Below, one piece after another: positions 8,860-18,600 of a DNA stretch of 64,000 nucleotides. The notes under the pieces are model-generated. The model worked only from the letters and a program-made list of their open reading frames with translations, was not told where the DNA came from and did no database searches. The stretch is from assembly GCF_024199945.1 (NCBI RefSeq), contig NZ_JANADP010000001.1, forward strand, positions 6,758,001 to 6,822,000, given 5' to 3'. The stretch is from Bradyrhizobium sp. CCGUVB4N. GTDB taxonomy: Bacteria; Pseudomonadota; Alphaproteobacteria; Rhizobiales; Xanthobacteraceae. The position numbers and the translations under genes were made by a program. How positions within the stretch are numbered: the stretch's first letter is position 1; the number at the start of each line of letters is the position of its first letter.

Positions 8860-9957
8860 TCAGTCGATCTGTCCGGTTTCACGTCCGGCCGGCAGCATCG
8901 CCGGCCGCTCGACGCGGTTCTCGATCTTGACGCGCCGCCCTTCGTCGGCGGAGGTCTGGAACGCCTCCATCACCTCCAGTACATGGAAGGCGAGCGCGCC
9001 GCTGGCGCGGTGCGGCCGGTTGTTCAGGATCGCGGAAGCCATGTCGGCGACGCCGATGGAACGGAACTCGCCTTCGACATGACCGTGTGTCAGCGGCACC
9101 GTCTCAAATTCGCCGCCGGTCTTGGCGACCTGCACCTCACCCCCGAAGCGGTTCGGGTCCGGCACCAGCATGCTGCCTTTGTCGCCATAGATCTCGATCG
9201 GCGCGTGCCGATGCTTTGGCACATCAAAACTCATTGCGATCGAGACGACCGCCCCGCTCTCGAATTCCAGCGTGCCCGCGACGTGGGTCGACACCTCGAC
9301 CGGGATCAAGGTACCGTTCATCGGCTGGCTGGTGACCAGGCGCTCGGATCTCGGGCGCGCGGTCGAGCCCATCACGCTGGCGACCGGACCGAGCAGCTGC
9401 ACGAGATCGGTGATGTAGTACGGACCCATGTCGAGCATTGGTCCGCCGCCGCGCAGATAATAGAATCCCGGCGCCGGATGCCAACGCTCGTGGCCAGGGC
9501 AACCGAAGAAGGCGCTGCCTGCCACTGGCGTGCCGATCGCGCCGTCGTCGATCAGCTTGCGTGCGGTCTGGTGGCCGCCGCCGAGGAACGTGTCGGGCGC
9601 GCAGCCGACGCGCAAACTCTTCTGCGCTGCAAGATCCATCACCTTGCGGGCTTCCGCGACGTTGATGCCGAGCGGCTTCTCGGAGTGAACGTGCTTGCCG
9701 GCGTTCAGCACCGCGAGGCTGACGTCGGTGTGGGCGAGCGGCACCGTGAGATTGATGACGATCTCGATATCGTCGCGCTTGAGCAGCTGATCGACCCGCA
9801 TCGCCGGCAGTCCGAACGCGGCGCCCTGCCGCTCCGCGACATCGCTACGCATGTCGGCCAATGCCCTCACCTCCATGACCGGGAAGCGCTGCGCCGCCTT
9901 GATGTAAGCGGTGCTGATGACACCGCAGCCGATGATTCCGACGCCGACTTTTCTCAT
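8860..9957 (-). CDS. Gfo/Idh/MocA-family oxidoreductase (ThuB-like position)
   Basis: The product is 365 residues. The Rossmann motif GVGIIGCGVISTAYIKAA is at the N-terminus, and SEKPLGINVAEA near residue 93 holds the catalytic Lys. The C-terminal substrate domain is complete. It lies between the second permease gene and thuA on one strand with short gaps, so it is part of the same operon. By analogy with ThuAB it probably oxidises an imported glycoside to the keto form. It is not closely similar to the two other family members at 5096-7142. Confidence 0.88.
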   Translation of the reverse strand: MRKVGVGIIGCGVISTAYIKAAQRFPVMEVRALADMRSDVAERQGAAFGLPAMRVDQLLKRDDIEIVINLTVPLAHTDVSLAVLNAGKHVHSEKPLGINVAEARKVMDLAAQKSLRVGCAPDTFLGGGHQTARKLIDDGAIGTPVAGSAFFGCPGHERWHPAPGFYYLRGGGPMLDMGPYYITDLVQLLGPVASVMGSTARPRSERLVTSQPMNGTLIPVEVSTHVAGTLEFESGAVVSIAMSFDVPKHRHAPIEIYGDKGSMLVPDPNRFGGEVQVAKTGGEFETVPLTHGHVEGEFRSIGVADMASAILNNRPHRASGALAFHVLEVMEAFQTSADEGRRVKIENRVERPAMLPAGRETGQID

Positions 9958-9979
9958 TTTTTTCTCCGTGAAGTCCTGC

Positions 9980-10828
9980 TCACCCCTTGACCGCGCCCGC
10001 CGTGAGGCCGGCGACGATGTGCTTCTGTGCCAGCAGGAACAGAATGATCGTCGGCAGGATGGTGAGCGTGATGAAGGCCAGGATCAGGTGCCACTCGGAC
10101 GAATATTCGCCTTGATAAATCATGATGCCGAGAGGCCAGGGATAGAGCGCATCGGTGTTGAGCATCACCAGCGGCAGCAGATAGGCATTCCAGCTGTTGA
10201 CGAAGGTAATGGTCCCGACCGTCGCCAGGATCGGCCGCGACAAGGGCAGCGTCACGTAGCGGAAGAATTTGATGTAGCTGCAACCGTCGACCAACGCCGC
10301 CTCGAGCAGCTCATGGGGGATGTCCTTGAAGAAGCGCCGCAGCAGCAGCACGCTCATGGCTAGGCTGAAGGCGACCTGCGGCAGCGCGACGCCGAAGTAG
10401 GTATCGAGCAGTCCGAGATCGCGCACTTTGATGAACAGCGGCAGCACGGCGGTCGCGGCAGGAAACAGCAGGCCAAGCGTCAGGTAGCTCAGCAGCATCG
10501 ATGAGCCGTAGAACCTGACATGGGCAAAGGTGAACGCTGCCATCGAGGCGGTGATCAGGGTCAACGTCACCGTCAGCGTCGAGATGATCAGCGAGTTACG
10601 CAGGAGCTGCCAGTAGCGCCCGGAGAACAGGATGTCGGCATAGTTCTGCCATTCCCAGTGACGAGGCAAGCCAAACGGACTCACCCGCAGTTCGCCCAGC
10701 GATTTGAAGCCGCCGAGCAGGGTCGCGAGTAGCGGCACCAGCACGAAGATGGCAACGACGGCGAGGAACGCCGCCTTGAACAGCATGGCGGGATCGAACG
10801 GCGCGCGGGTGGTCTCGGCACTACTCAT
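9980..10828 (-). CDS. Carbohydrate ABC transporter permease, MalG type
   Basis: I choose the ATG at 10828, which overlaps the upstream permease by 8 bases; an ATG at 10861 would lie deeper inside that gene. The product is 282 residues with six membrane segments. The cytoplasmic EAA loop reads ELLEAALVDGCSYIKFF (about residue 185), the contact site for the ATPase. The C-terminus ends GLTAGAVKG, as is usual in MalG-type permeases. It pairs with the MalF-type permease encoded just upstream. Confidence 0.92.
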   Translation of the reverse strand: MSSAETTRAPFDPAMLFKAAFLAVVAIFVLVPLLATLLGGFKSLGELRVSPFGLPRHWEWQNYADILFSGRYWQLLRNSLIISTLTVTLTLITASMAAFTFAHVRFYGSSMLLSYLTLGLLFPAATAVLPLFIKVRDLGLLDTYFGVALPQVAFSLAMSVLLLRRFFKDIPHELLEAALVDGCSYIKFFRYVTLPLSRPILATVGTITFVNSWNAYLLPLVMLNTDALYPWPLGIMIYQGEYSSEWHLILAFITLTILPTIILFLLAQKHIVAGLTAGAVKG

Positions 10829-11762
10829 CGCGCATGAACCATCGCTTGTAGGTGAAGGCAAAGGTCACGCAGATCACGAACAGGATGACGCCGATGGCGC
10901 TGCCGTAGCCGACCCGCATGCGCGAGATGCCGTTGTTGTAGAGGAAGCTCACCATGGTGTTGGAGGAATCCGCCGGTCCCCCGCGCGTCAGCGGCATGAC
11001 GAGATCGAACAACTGCAATGAGCCGACGATGGCGAAGAACACGGAGAGCCGGATCGTGGGATAGAGCAAGGGGATGACGACATGCCGCAGCGTTTGCGAG
11101 CGCGTTGCGCCGTCGATCCGCGCCGCCTCGACCAGGCTCTTGTCGAGACTCTGAAGCGCCGCGATGAACAGCATCATGTGGAAGCCAAAGTACTTCCAGA
11201 CGATCACGATCAGCACCGCCAGCATCGCCGTGTCTGTCGAGGCCAGCAGATGCGGCGGCTCGGCGCCGAAGGTGCGCCAGATCGAAGCAACGAGGCCGTA
11301 GTCGCCGTCGTAGACAAAGCTGAAGATCAACCCGGTCGCGATCTCGGCCAGGATGTAGGGCATGAAGAACAGCATCCGCAGCGCCACCGCGCCGCGAAAC
11401 TTCTCGGCGAGCATCAAGGCCAGCGTGAGCGCGAGCGGCAGCTGGATCGCGAGCGAAACTGCGATGATCAGCCCGTTGTTGCGCAGCGCGAGCCAGAAGG
11501 CGCGCGTCTCCAGCACGAAGCGGTAATTGTCGAAGCCGATCCAGTTGGTCGGCTTGCCAAAACCGTTCCAGCTGAAGCCGGAATACCAGGCGGCCTCACC
11601 GATCGGCAGCACCACGAACAGCGTGAACAGCAGCAGCGCCGGCGGCAGGAACAGGATCAGGACAGTGAAGCGGCCGTCCCAACTCGGGCCGCGGGCCACG
11701 ACCTGCGGGGCCGTCTCGTCAGCAACGCCCATCGGCGACGCGATCGCGATCCGTCGCGCCAC
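10821..11762 (-). CDS. Carbohydrate ABC transporter permease, MalF type
   Basis: The product is 313 residues. A first membrane segment (FLPPALLLFTLFVVLPIGEA) is followed by five more. The EAA loop LVEAARIDGATRSQTLRHV lies near residue 213. It starts two bases after the binding-protein stop and overlaps the next permease, so the operon is tightly coupled. No ATP-binding subunit gene is present anywhere in this operon. Confidence 0.92.
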   Translation of the reverse strand: MARRIAIASPMGVADETAPQVVARGPSWDGRFTVLILFLPPALLLFTLFVVLPIGEAAWYSGFSWNGFGKPTNWIGFDNYRFVLETRAFWLALRNNGLIIAVSLAIQLPLALTLALMLAEKFRGAVALRMLFFMPYILAEIATGLIFSFVYDGDYGLVASIWRTFGAEPPHLLASTDTAMLAVLIVIVWKYFGFHMMLFIAALQSLDKSLVEAARIDGATRSQTLRHVVIPLLYPTIRLSVFFAIVGSLQLFDLVMPLTRGGPADSSNTMVSFLYNNGISRMRVGYGSAIGVILFVICVTFAFTYKRWFMRDE

Positions 11763-11764
11763 CG

Positions 11765-13033
11765 TCAGTTACCCTGCTTGTACGCCGCTTCGATCGCTTT
11801 CGCAGCGTCCTGCGGGCTCATGCTGCCACCGGCGATCTCTGCCGTGACATCGTTGACGACACGACCGACGGAGGGTCCAAGGCTCTGGTCGTAGAAGTTC
11901 TGGTGATAGTTGGACTTCGCCAGATTGGCCGCGATCTGCTTCATGAACGCGCTGTTGAGGCCGGCCTCGCCGCCCTTGACGACGGGAACGATGAAGTTGC
12001 CGGCGGCAAGCCGCGCCTGCACGTCCTTGGAGATAAAGTACTTGAGGAAGTCGGTGGCTTCCTTGGGCGCCCCCTTGGTGATCAGCCAGCCGGTGATGCC
12101 GCCGAGCGTGTCTGACGGATCACCCTTGCCACCGGGGACGACCGGAAAATCGAACCAGCCGAGCTTGTCGTCGGTGAGACCGACCTTGTCGGCGGCGAGC
12201 GCGCGCTGGGTGTGGTAGAAGGACGAGATGGCCAGGATCATCGCGGCCTTGCCGTCACCGAAATAGCCGACGGCCTGCGGGTTCTTAAAGCCGAGGAAGC
12301 CGTTCTGGAACGGCTGCAGATCGACAAGCTGCTTGAACAACTCGCCGGATTTCTGAAAAGTTTCACCGGCGAAGCCACCGTTTTCACCCTTCAGCGCTGC
12401 CTCGAAGGCCGGCTTACCGCCGACGCGCACGGCGAGATGCGTCCAATAGAAATGCAGCGGCCATTTGTCGGCACCGCCAACCACAATCGGCGTAACACCC
12501 GCGGCCCTTAGCGCTTTCACCGCGCCGAGCAGATCGTCCCATGTCTTGATCTTGCTCGCATCGACATTCCCCTTGGCCATCAAATCCTTGTTGTAGAGGA
12601 AGCCGACCTGCGACAGCGCGATCGGAAGTCCAAAGACGCGGCCGTTCTGGGAGAAGGCGGCGAGCGCCGCCGGTGCGATCGTGTCGCCGTAGCCCCCGCT
12701 CCTCACGGAATCGGTGATGTCTTCCAGCACGCCCGCGTCGATCTGCGTCTTCAGCACCCCGCCGGCCCAGCTATAGATGATGTGCGGCCGGTCCTTCGAT
12801 TGCAGCATGGTCGGCAGCTTGGCCTTGTAGGCCTCGTTCTCGAGGTACTGCATCTCGATTTTCACACCCGGATGCGACGCCTCATAGGCACGCGCAACCT
12901 CCTCCCAGATCTTCACCTGGGCCGGATTGACCTCGATATGCAGCCATTTGACGGTGGTGTCGGCCGACGCGGAACTGGCCCAAAGCAGGCATGCAACAGC
13001 GGTGAGTCCCAGCTTGGCAAGCAGCCTCATCAC
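11765..13033 (-). CDS. Extracellular solute-binding protein of the ThuA-operon importer
   Basis: The product is 422 residues, with a signal peptide whose core is LGLTAVACLLWASSASA and cleavage near residue 24. The mature start TTVKWLHIEVNP is usual for CUT1 binding proteins. A GGGAGGA ribosome site lies shortly before ATG. It is the first gene of the operon binding protein - MalF - MalG - oxidoreductase - ThuA - LacI. The ligand is likely a disaccharide or glycoside. Confidence 0.9.
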   Translation of the reverse strand: MMRLLAKLGLTAVACLLWASSASADTTVKWLHIEVNPAQVKIWEEVARAYEASHPGVKIEMQYLENEAYKAKLPTMLQSKDRPHIIYSWAGGVLKTQIDAGVLEDITDSVRSGGYGDTIAPAALAAFSQNGRVFGLPIALSQVGFLYNKDLMAKGNVDASKIKTWDDLLGAVKALRAAGVTPIVVGGADKWPLHFYWTHLAVRVGGKPAFEAALKGENGGFAGETFQKSGELFKQLVDLQPFQNGFLGFKNPQAVGYFGDGKAAMILAISSFYHTQRALAADKVGLTDDKLGWFDFPVVPGGKGDPSDTLGGITGWLITKGAPKEATDFLKYFISKDVQARLAAGNFIVPVVKGGEAGLNSAFMKQIAANLAKSNYHQNFYDQSLGPSVGRVVNDVTAEIAGGSMSPQDAAKAIEAAYKQGN

Positions 13034-13195
13034 ATCCTCCCGATCGAGTCTTATTCTTTGACTGCAATCCTGCCTTCAATTTTTGAGGTACGCAACTAAA
13101 ATTCTGACCTATGCACCTCACGGGCAGAATGGCTAAAGTGCGGAAAAGAGTCGGGGCGGCCTGATCGCCGCCCGCAACAAACTTGAGAGGTGCCC
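13034..13195. promoter_or_regulatory. Divergent intergenic region between the ThuA operon and an SDR gene
   Basis: This 162-base gap must hold the promoters of both divergent units. An imperfect inverted repeat, gaggtacgca with arms ending in tgcacctc, spans about 13085-13119 and could bind the LacI regulator of the ThuA operon. No clear -35/-10 pair stands out. Confidence 0.3.
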
Positions 13196-13954
13196 ATGGC
13201 TGCCATCTATTCCGACCTCGCCGGCAAGGTCGTTCTCGTCACCGGTGGTGCAGCGGGAATTGGTGCTGCGATCGTGCGGCGCTTCGCGGAGCAGAAATCC
13301 AAGGTCGTGTTCTTCGACATCAAGGTCGACGAAGGCCAGCGCCTGGCGCGCGAGCTATCCAATCAGGGACTGGCTGCGCATTTCCAGCACGTCGACCTGA
13401 CCGACATTCCCGCGCTACGCGCCGGGGTGGCGGAGGCACGCAAGGCGCACGGCGCGATCAACATCCTGATCAACAACGCGGCGCATGACGAACGGCACAA
13501 GACCGAGGAGATGACGCCGGAATATTGGGACGACCGCATCGCGGTGAATCTGAAGCACCAGTTCTTTGCGTCGCAAGCCGTGCTGCCTGACATGAAGGCA
13601 GCGAATGCCGGGGCCATCATCAATTTCGGCTCGGTGTCGTGGATGGCCGGACAAGGCGGCATGGCCGCCTACACCGCCAGCAAATCAGGCGTGATCGGTC
13701 TGACGCGCTCGCTGGCGCGTGACTATGGTCCCTACAATATCCGCGTGAACGCGATCGCGCCGGGCTGGATCATGACCGAGCGCCAGCTGGAGAAATGGAT
13801 GACGCCGGCGGGCGAGGTCGAACTGCAGCAGCGACAGTGCCTGAAGCGCAGGCTGGTGCCGGACGAGGTCGCGAAGTTCACCGTCTTCCTCGCTTCCGAC
13901 GAGGCTTCCGCTTGCACCTCGCAGCACTATGTCGTCGATGGCGGGTGGGTCTAA
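13196..13954 (+). CDS. Short-chain dehydrogenase/reductase
   Basis: A GAGAGG ribosome site at 13185-13190 sets the start at ATG 13196 (252 residues) and not at the GTG at 13190. The classical SDR motifs are present: TGGAAGIGAAI for NAD(P) binding (near residue 13), NNAAHD (near 90), the catalytic Tyr and Lys in YTASK (near 156-160), and a PGWIMTERQ segment. Divergence from the ThuA operon suggests it acts on a sugar or sugar acid from the same substrate. The exact substrate cannot be told. Confidence 0.88.
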   Translation: MAAIYSDLAGKVVLVTGGAAGIGAAIVRRFAEQKSKVVFFDIKVDEGQRLARELSNQGLAAHFQHVDLTDIPALRAGVAEARKAHGAINILINNAAHDERHKTEEMTPEYWDDRIAVNLKHQFFASQAVLPDMKAANAGAIINFGSVSWMAGQGGMAAYTASKSGVIGLTRSLARDYGPYNIRVNAIAPGWIMTERQLEKWMTPAGEVELQQRQCLKRRLVPDEVAKFTVFLASDEASACTSQHYVVDGGWV

Positions 13955-14015
13955 GATGCTTTGAGGATGGCCGGCGCACAAGCTTCGAGCCGGGACGCGT
14001 TGATGATGAGGCGTG

Positions 14016-14042
14016 TTGACTTGTCAGGTGGGCGATTATACG
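14016..14042 (+). promoter_or_regulatory. Weak promoter candidate for the RidA gene
   Basis: TTGACT (14016-14021) and TATACG (14037-14042) are separated by 15 bases, slightly short. They lie about 45 bases before the RidA start. This would allow expression separate from the SDR gene upstream. Confidence 0.3.
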
Positions 14043-14084
14043 CCGTACAGCTTTCGTCGCACCGGCAACGTCAAAGGCAGCATC

Positions 14085-14438
14085 ATGATCAAGCGCGTCC
14101 TACCGTATGAGGGATTGCTCCACGAGGTTGTCGAGCACAACGGTGTGCTCTACATCGGCGGGATTGTCCCCGAGGACACAAGCCTCGATATGGCCGGCCA
14201 GGCACACGATGTACTGGGCCAGTTGTCGCGCTTGCTGGACACACTGGGATCCGACCGGTCTCATGTGCTGCAAGTGACGATCTTCCTGACGAAGCTCAGC
14301 GAGAAGGCCGCATTCAATACGGCCTGGAAAGCATTTTTCGCGGAGACTTCTCTACCGGCGCGCGCGGCTATCGGAGTGGCCGACCTCGGCCCCGGCGTCA
14401 AGCTCGAGATGACCGCAATTGCGGCTCGTCGAGCCTAG
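14085..14438 (+). CDS. RidA/YjgF/UK114-family protein
   Basis: I choose ATG 14085, preceded by AAAGG at good distance, giving 117 residues; an open frame extends 24 codons upstream but does not resemble the family. The sequence has the RidA pattern: GVLYIGGIVPED near the N-terminus, LGSDRSHVLQVTIFLT in the middle, and PARAAIGVADLGPGVKLEMTAIA near the end with the conserved Arg that holds the substrate carboxylate. RidA proteins hydrolyse reactive enamine/imine intermediates to ketoacids and ammonia. It is convergent with the LodB-like gene; an oxidase that produces imines next door makes this placement meaningful. Confidence 0.85.
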   Translation: MIKRVLPYEGLLHEVVEHNGVLYIGGIVPEDTSLDMAGQAHDVLGQLSRLLDTLGSDRSHVLQVTIFLTKLSEKAAFNTAWKAFFAETSLPARAAIGVADLGPGVKLEMTAIAARRA

Positions 14439-14495
14439 AGCTGAAGGCAGACATCCGATCCGAGGCGAACGAACGGCGCGGCGTTGTTCGAGCTA

Positions 14496-15653
14496 TCAAA
14501 CCAACATCCGTTGTTGCACAACCCTCTCCTCGGCAGACTGCGCTGCGCCGCCGCGAGCATATCGTCGTTGCCAGAACGGCGATTTCGGCCAACGCCGCTC
14601 CAGGCCATAGAGATAGTTTCGGTTCACCACATATTCGGTGTATCGGGCGTCGAGATATCGGGCGTAGCGATCGTTGCCGTCGGAACGCCCGCCGAGGACG
14701 CCGGCAATTGCAGCGGCGGCGCGAATGCCGTCCTCCAACGCGTTCATGATGCCCTGTGAGGAAATTGGATCACAGGCCGCGGCCGCATCTCCTACGGCCA
14801 ACCAATTGGCGCCGGTGACGCGGTCCAGGCGAAAGCTTGGTGCGGCGCGCACGACGATATCCTTCAGCCGATATCCTTCGATCGCCTGCGCCACATGGCT
14901 CGTCGTGCGGAGAAGAGCGAGCCACTCGCTCGCGTGCGCAAGATTATGGTCCCGAATGATCGAGGCGTCCGAGGCAAAGGCGATGGCGAGCCTGCGATCG
15001 GGCAACCGCGCCTTGTACCACCAGCCGAGCTCCTGCGCTTCGAGCAGAGTAAGTTGCGAGGGAGCGGCCGCCTCCGGCGCATCGAAGAACCCATAGACAA
15101 AGCTCAATCGATCCAGCGGGATCTGGCGCGCGCCCATCTGGCGCGCAATCACCGAGCGCGATCCGGTGGCATCGACGATGTAGCGCGCCGTGAGATGCCG
15201 GCCGTCCCCGCTCGGGGTGATCGCGCCGAGAACGATACCTCCGTCCGCAGCCTGCTCGAGTGAGGCGCATTTGGCGATCGGGAAAAGGGCAACGCCGCGG
15301 CTTTCTGCTTCTCCGAGCAGCAGTGCCTCGAACCGGGCGCGGTCCAGGTGCCAACCGCTGCCCTGCGGATTCAACACGAAATCATTATAACCCAGCTCCG
15401 TCCCGCCCCATGCCGAACAACTGCCGAGGCATGCCTCATGCCTTTGCTCGAGAAACTTCTCCCAAGCCCCTAGTTCACCGAGAAGTTTCCGTACATCGGG
15501 CGGGACGGTCTCACCGACCGCCAGCCGCGGTCTGGTGGTTACGGAATAGGACAGGCCGGTCCTGACGCCTGTTCGAGCGAGCGCGATAGCGGTAGCGCAG
15601 GCGGCGATTCCTCCACCGACCACGACGACGTCGCTCCTGATCGCTCCGCTCAA
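14496..15653 (-). CDS. LodB-like FAD-dependent oxidoreductase (quinoprotein maturation partner)
   Basis: The product is 385 residues. The N-terminal FAD motif is DVVVVGGGIAACATAIAL, a GD motif near residue 287 reads GDAAAACDPISSQG, and the overall pattern is that of the tryptophan-halogenase/geranylgeranyl-reductase-like flavoproteins to which LodB belongs. The only usable start is TTG at 15653, overlapping the LodA-like stop as TTGA; an in-frame TAG lies just upstream. LodB proteins are required to build the cysteine-tryptophylquinone cofactor of LodA-type oxidases. Immediate coupling to a LodA-like gene supports this role. A free-standing halogenase or monooxygenase role is less likely. Confidence 0.82.
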   Translation of the reverse strand: MSGAIRSDVVVVGGGIAACATAIALARTGVRTGLSYSVTTRPRLAVGETVPPDVRKLLGELGAWEKFLEQRHEACLGSCSAWGGTELGYNDFVLNPQGSGWHLDRARFEALLLGEAESRGVALFPIAKCASLEQAADGGIVLGAITPSGDGRHLTARYIVDATGSRSVIARQMGARQIPLDRLSFVYGFFDAPEAAAPSQLTLLEAQELGWWYKARLPDRRLAIAFASDASIIRDHNLAHASEWLALLRTTSHVAQAIEGYRLKDIVVRAAPSFRLDRVTGANWLAVGDAAAACDPISSQGIMNALEDGIRAAAAIAGVLGGRSDGNDRYARYLDARYTEYVVNRNYLYGLERRWPKSPFWQRRYARGGAAQSAEERVVQQRMLV

Positions 15654-18600
15654 TGGACACTACCCATCCCAAACATGCGTCCGGTCTTGTGCCGCTGCCG
15701 CTTCGGCGACGGCGTGGTGAGCCGCAGCATTCGAATGACCTCGTCGACGGCCGGACAACCATTGGCGATCCAGCGTTGAACGACTGCACGACACGTCATG
15801 CCGGGAGAGTCTACGGCCATCTGGCCAAATACGCCTCCCATCGGTCCATTGGGCGCAATCCACGTTGTAAGGAAGGCGCTCGCCCCGGGATCTCCCGGCG
15901 TGATCATGTTGTTACGAGGCGATGCGAGAGCTGCCATGAACGCAGCCGGCGGCTGATCGAACCACCAGGCGATCGTATGCGCCACTCCGGACTCGTCAGT
16001 GAGCGAATTCGCCGTGTGCCCGGGCGTGCCTGTCTGCTGTGACTTCAATTGCTTGAGCACCGCCTCCATGGCAGCCGCGGGTGGCAGCCCCTTTGGCGGA
16101 GGCGGTTTCGGACCGCCGGCCAAAGACAAGGTATAGTCCCTCAGGAGATCGATCTCATCATCGGTAAACACCCTGAACATCGCGCCTGTCTGAAACTGGA
16201 TCAGCTGGTTCAGCCTGCTGTTCTCCCAATCACCGGGTGTCAACAGGTCGGACTTTATGAGCTGCAGGAACTGGTCCGGCACGGCGAACAGCTCGTTGAT
16301 CGGCGTCCCGCGCAATGCGTGGGCCTGGTGGTTTCGACTGCCGAAATCGGCCTTGCTCTTGATGAGCGCGATCATCCTCTCTTCCAGGCTCGGAGGATTG
16401 GTTATGAGATCATGGAGCTGCGCGCCCAAACTTCCGATCTGCCCGAATGCGACGTAGCCGTTCCAGATCCGCCGCCATGCCTTGTTGACCGCATCGGTCC
16501 CACCGGCCCCCTGTATCGTCTGGAGATAGAGCAGAACCGCATCGAGCGCACGACGACCGTGGCCGTTGACGGCGTTGTCGATACCGATATGCATGACGTA
16601 GAAATGCGAATTCAGTCCCAAGCTCGCGAGGAGATCGCGGGTTGGCTTGAGACCGAGCACCTCCCACTCCAGCTGCAGCGTCATGCCGAGGATCTCTGGA
16701 TAGTATTCCTCGGTGAACTCCGAGATCGCGAGCTCGAATGTCGGCACCGTAAACGCGCTGTCCAGAAGCTCCTCGTCGAACGCAAACTCGCGGCTGGTGA
16801 GCTCCGGTGGATAGAACCCGACGCTATGACAGAGGTCGAGATAGATGTTGCAGTGGTTTTTCGACACCTCCCCGTCGCCGAACTCGTCCATCCAGATCGA
16901 AAACAGCAGCGCGCGCACTTCGTCCGTCGGGCCAGCCTTCCCGATGTTGCGAAGCCAGGCGCCGTCCAGCAAGTTCAGCGGCGTAAACTGCTTGATACGG
17001 GTAATCATCTGCCCGACGTTCGTGATCAACGGGTCGGGGTCCACGAGATCGGCGTCATCCGACAGTTCCTGGTAGATCAGCTGCATCCTGTCCTCGATCG
17101 CCTGAGGCGAATAGGGGAAGAACGTGCGATCGTACGAGGCAACCGTGGGATCGAGCGAAAAGACTTCGGCCCATTTCAACCAGAAGTCCACATAGCGCCG
17201 TGCATTCCGCAGCGCTCCGGGATATTCGTCGATGTTGAGAAGTTGATGAAACAACTCCCGAACAGCACCCGGATTCAGATTGTCGGGGGTCGGCCCGGCG
17301 TCATCATGTGTCGGCTTCGGATCTGGAGTGGGAATTTCCGTGGCATAGTTCGGGAAAGGCACGACCGGCGTTTGGCCGGTGTCGCGCAGCAGGCTCTCGA
17401 CCTCGAGGTACCAGTCTTCATGCACGCTGGTGCCAGGTGGACTGGACTGGGGCAGATCGGCAATCGCCGGAGACTGCAGCACCGTGCCGATGCGGTGCCA
17501 GTTGTAGAGCATGTCCTTGCGCTCTTGATATCTTCCCCAATTCTCCGCATCCGCAGCGTCAGTGCCCCAGCCGCGCAGCGACCATAGCTGCGGCCCCAGC
17601 TGGAAGCCGTCGGTTGGATCGTTGAGGTCGCGTGGTCCCCAGCCCACCTGGGATGCGTCGTAGACCGCAACTGGCCGCTGCGCCGGCCACGACCAGAACA
17701 AGGTCCGAGTCTTGCCCACAGGAGGATCGAGCGGATGGGTTGCGCAAGAATTGTAATCGGTGTGCCACGGCAGGGCCAGGAACTTGGAGAGATCACCGGG
17801 CTCAAGACCCGACTGATCGTCATGGCGAGGAACGTAACCGACACTGAGGAATGGTCTACCGCCGGCGAGTCCGGCATCGTAAGCAAGCGCCTTCGCCCGA
17901 ATTCTGAACGGCCCGGCTCCCGACGTCTGCCAGGGAAGTACGTAGAGCGCCGGCTCGCGCATCACGAATGTCAGATCGATCCCCGGGCTCAACCTGCCGC
18001 CGATGCAATTGACGAGCGTCGCTTTGTCGAGGAACTCCCCCGGGCCGAGGGCGCTCAAGCCAGGCCGAAAATGGCCGAGCCCCTTGTTCCATTGCTGCAG
18101 GAAGAAGTACTGCGTTCTCCGCAGAGCGAGCAGCGACTCATCTGCATCGCCGAGGTGCAAGGGCATTAGTGTAGTATTTCTCTTCTGATCCTGCGACGGA
18201 TCCCTGAAGACTGCGGAAAGACCGGCGAGTGACGTCCGCGCGGGATCGGTCGTTTCCGTAATCCGCGCCAAAGCAGCATGTGCGGAGATGCCGGTTTGGC
18301 TGAGATTGGCCACCCAGTGCTGCTGGCTCGCGCTTTTGAGGATGGGCGCAACCTGGTCGACGAAAGTGGGCATGTAGGCCGGGTTGTAGTCCTTGGTCGC
18401 GTTGTCGAATATGTCGGGGGCGAGTTCGAGCTGTCGTACCCAGACGTCGTAGACATCATCCCACATCGAGACGACGTTGAGGATTTGCGGCGCGAAGGAA
18501 GGATCGGTCGCCGTCACCCACGCGCCGTGGGCGGCTGCGCGGCCGCCGTCCTCAAACACAATCGTCGCGCTGACTGGCCCGTCCGACGTGTCGTCGAACC

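Noticed and set aside
15650..16100. Functional cytochrome c domain at the end of the LodA fusion
   Set aside because: There is no CxxCH heme-binding motif, so only a cytochrome-like pattern is reported.
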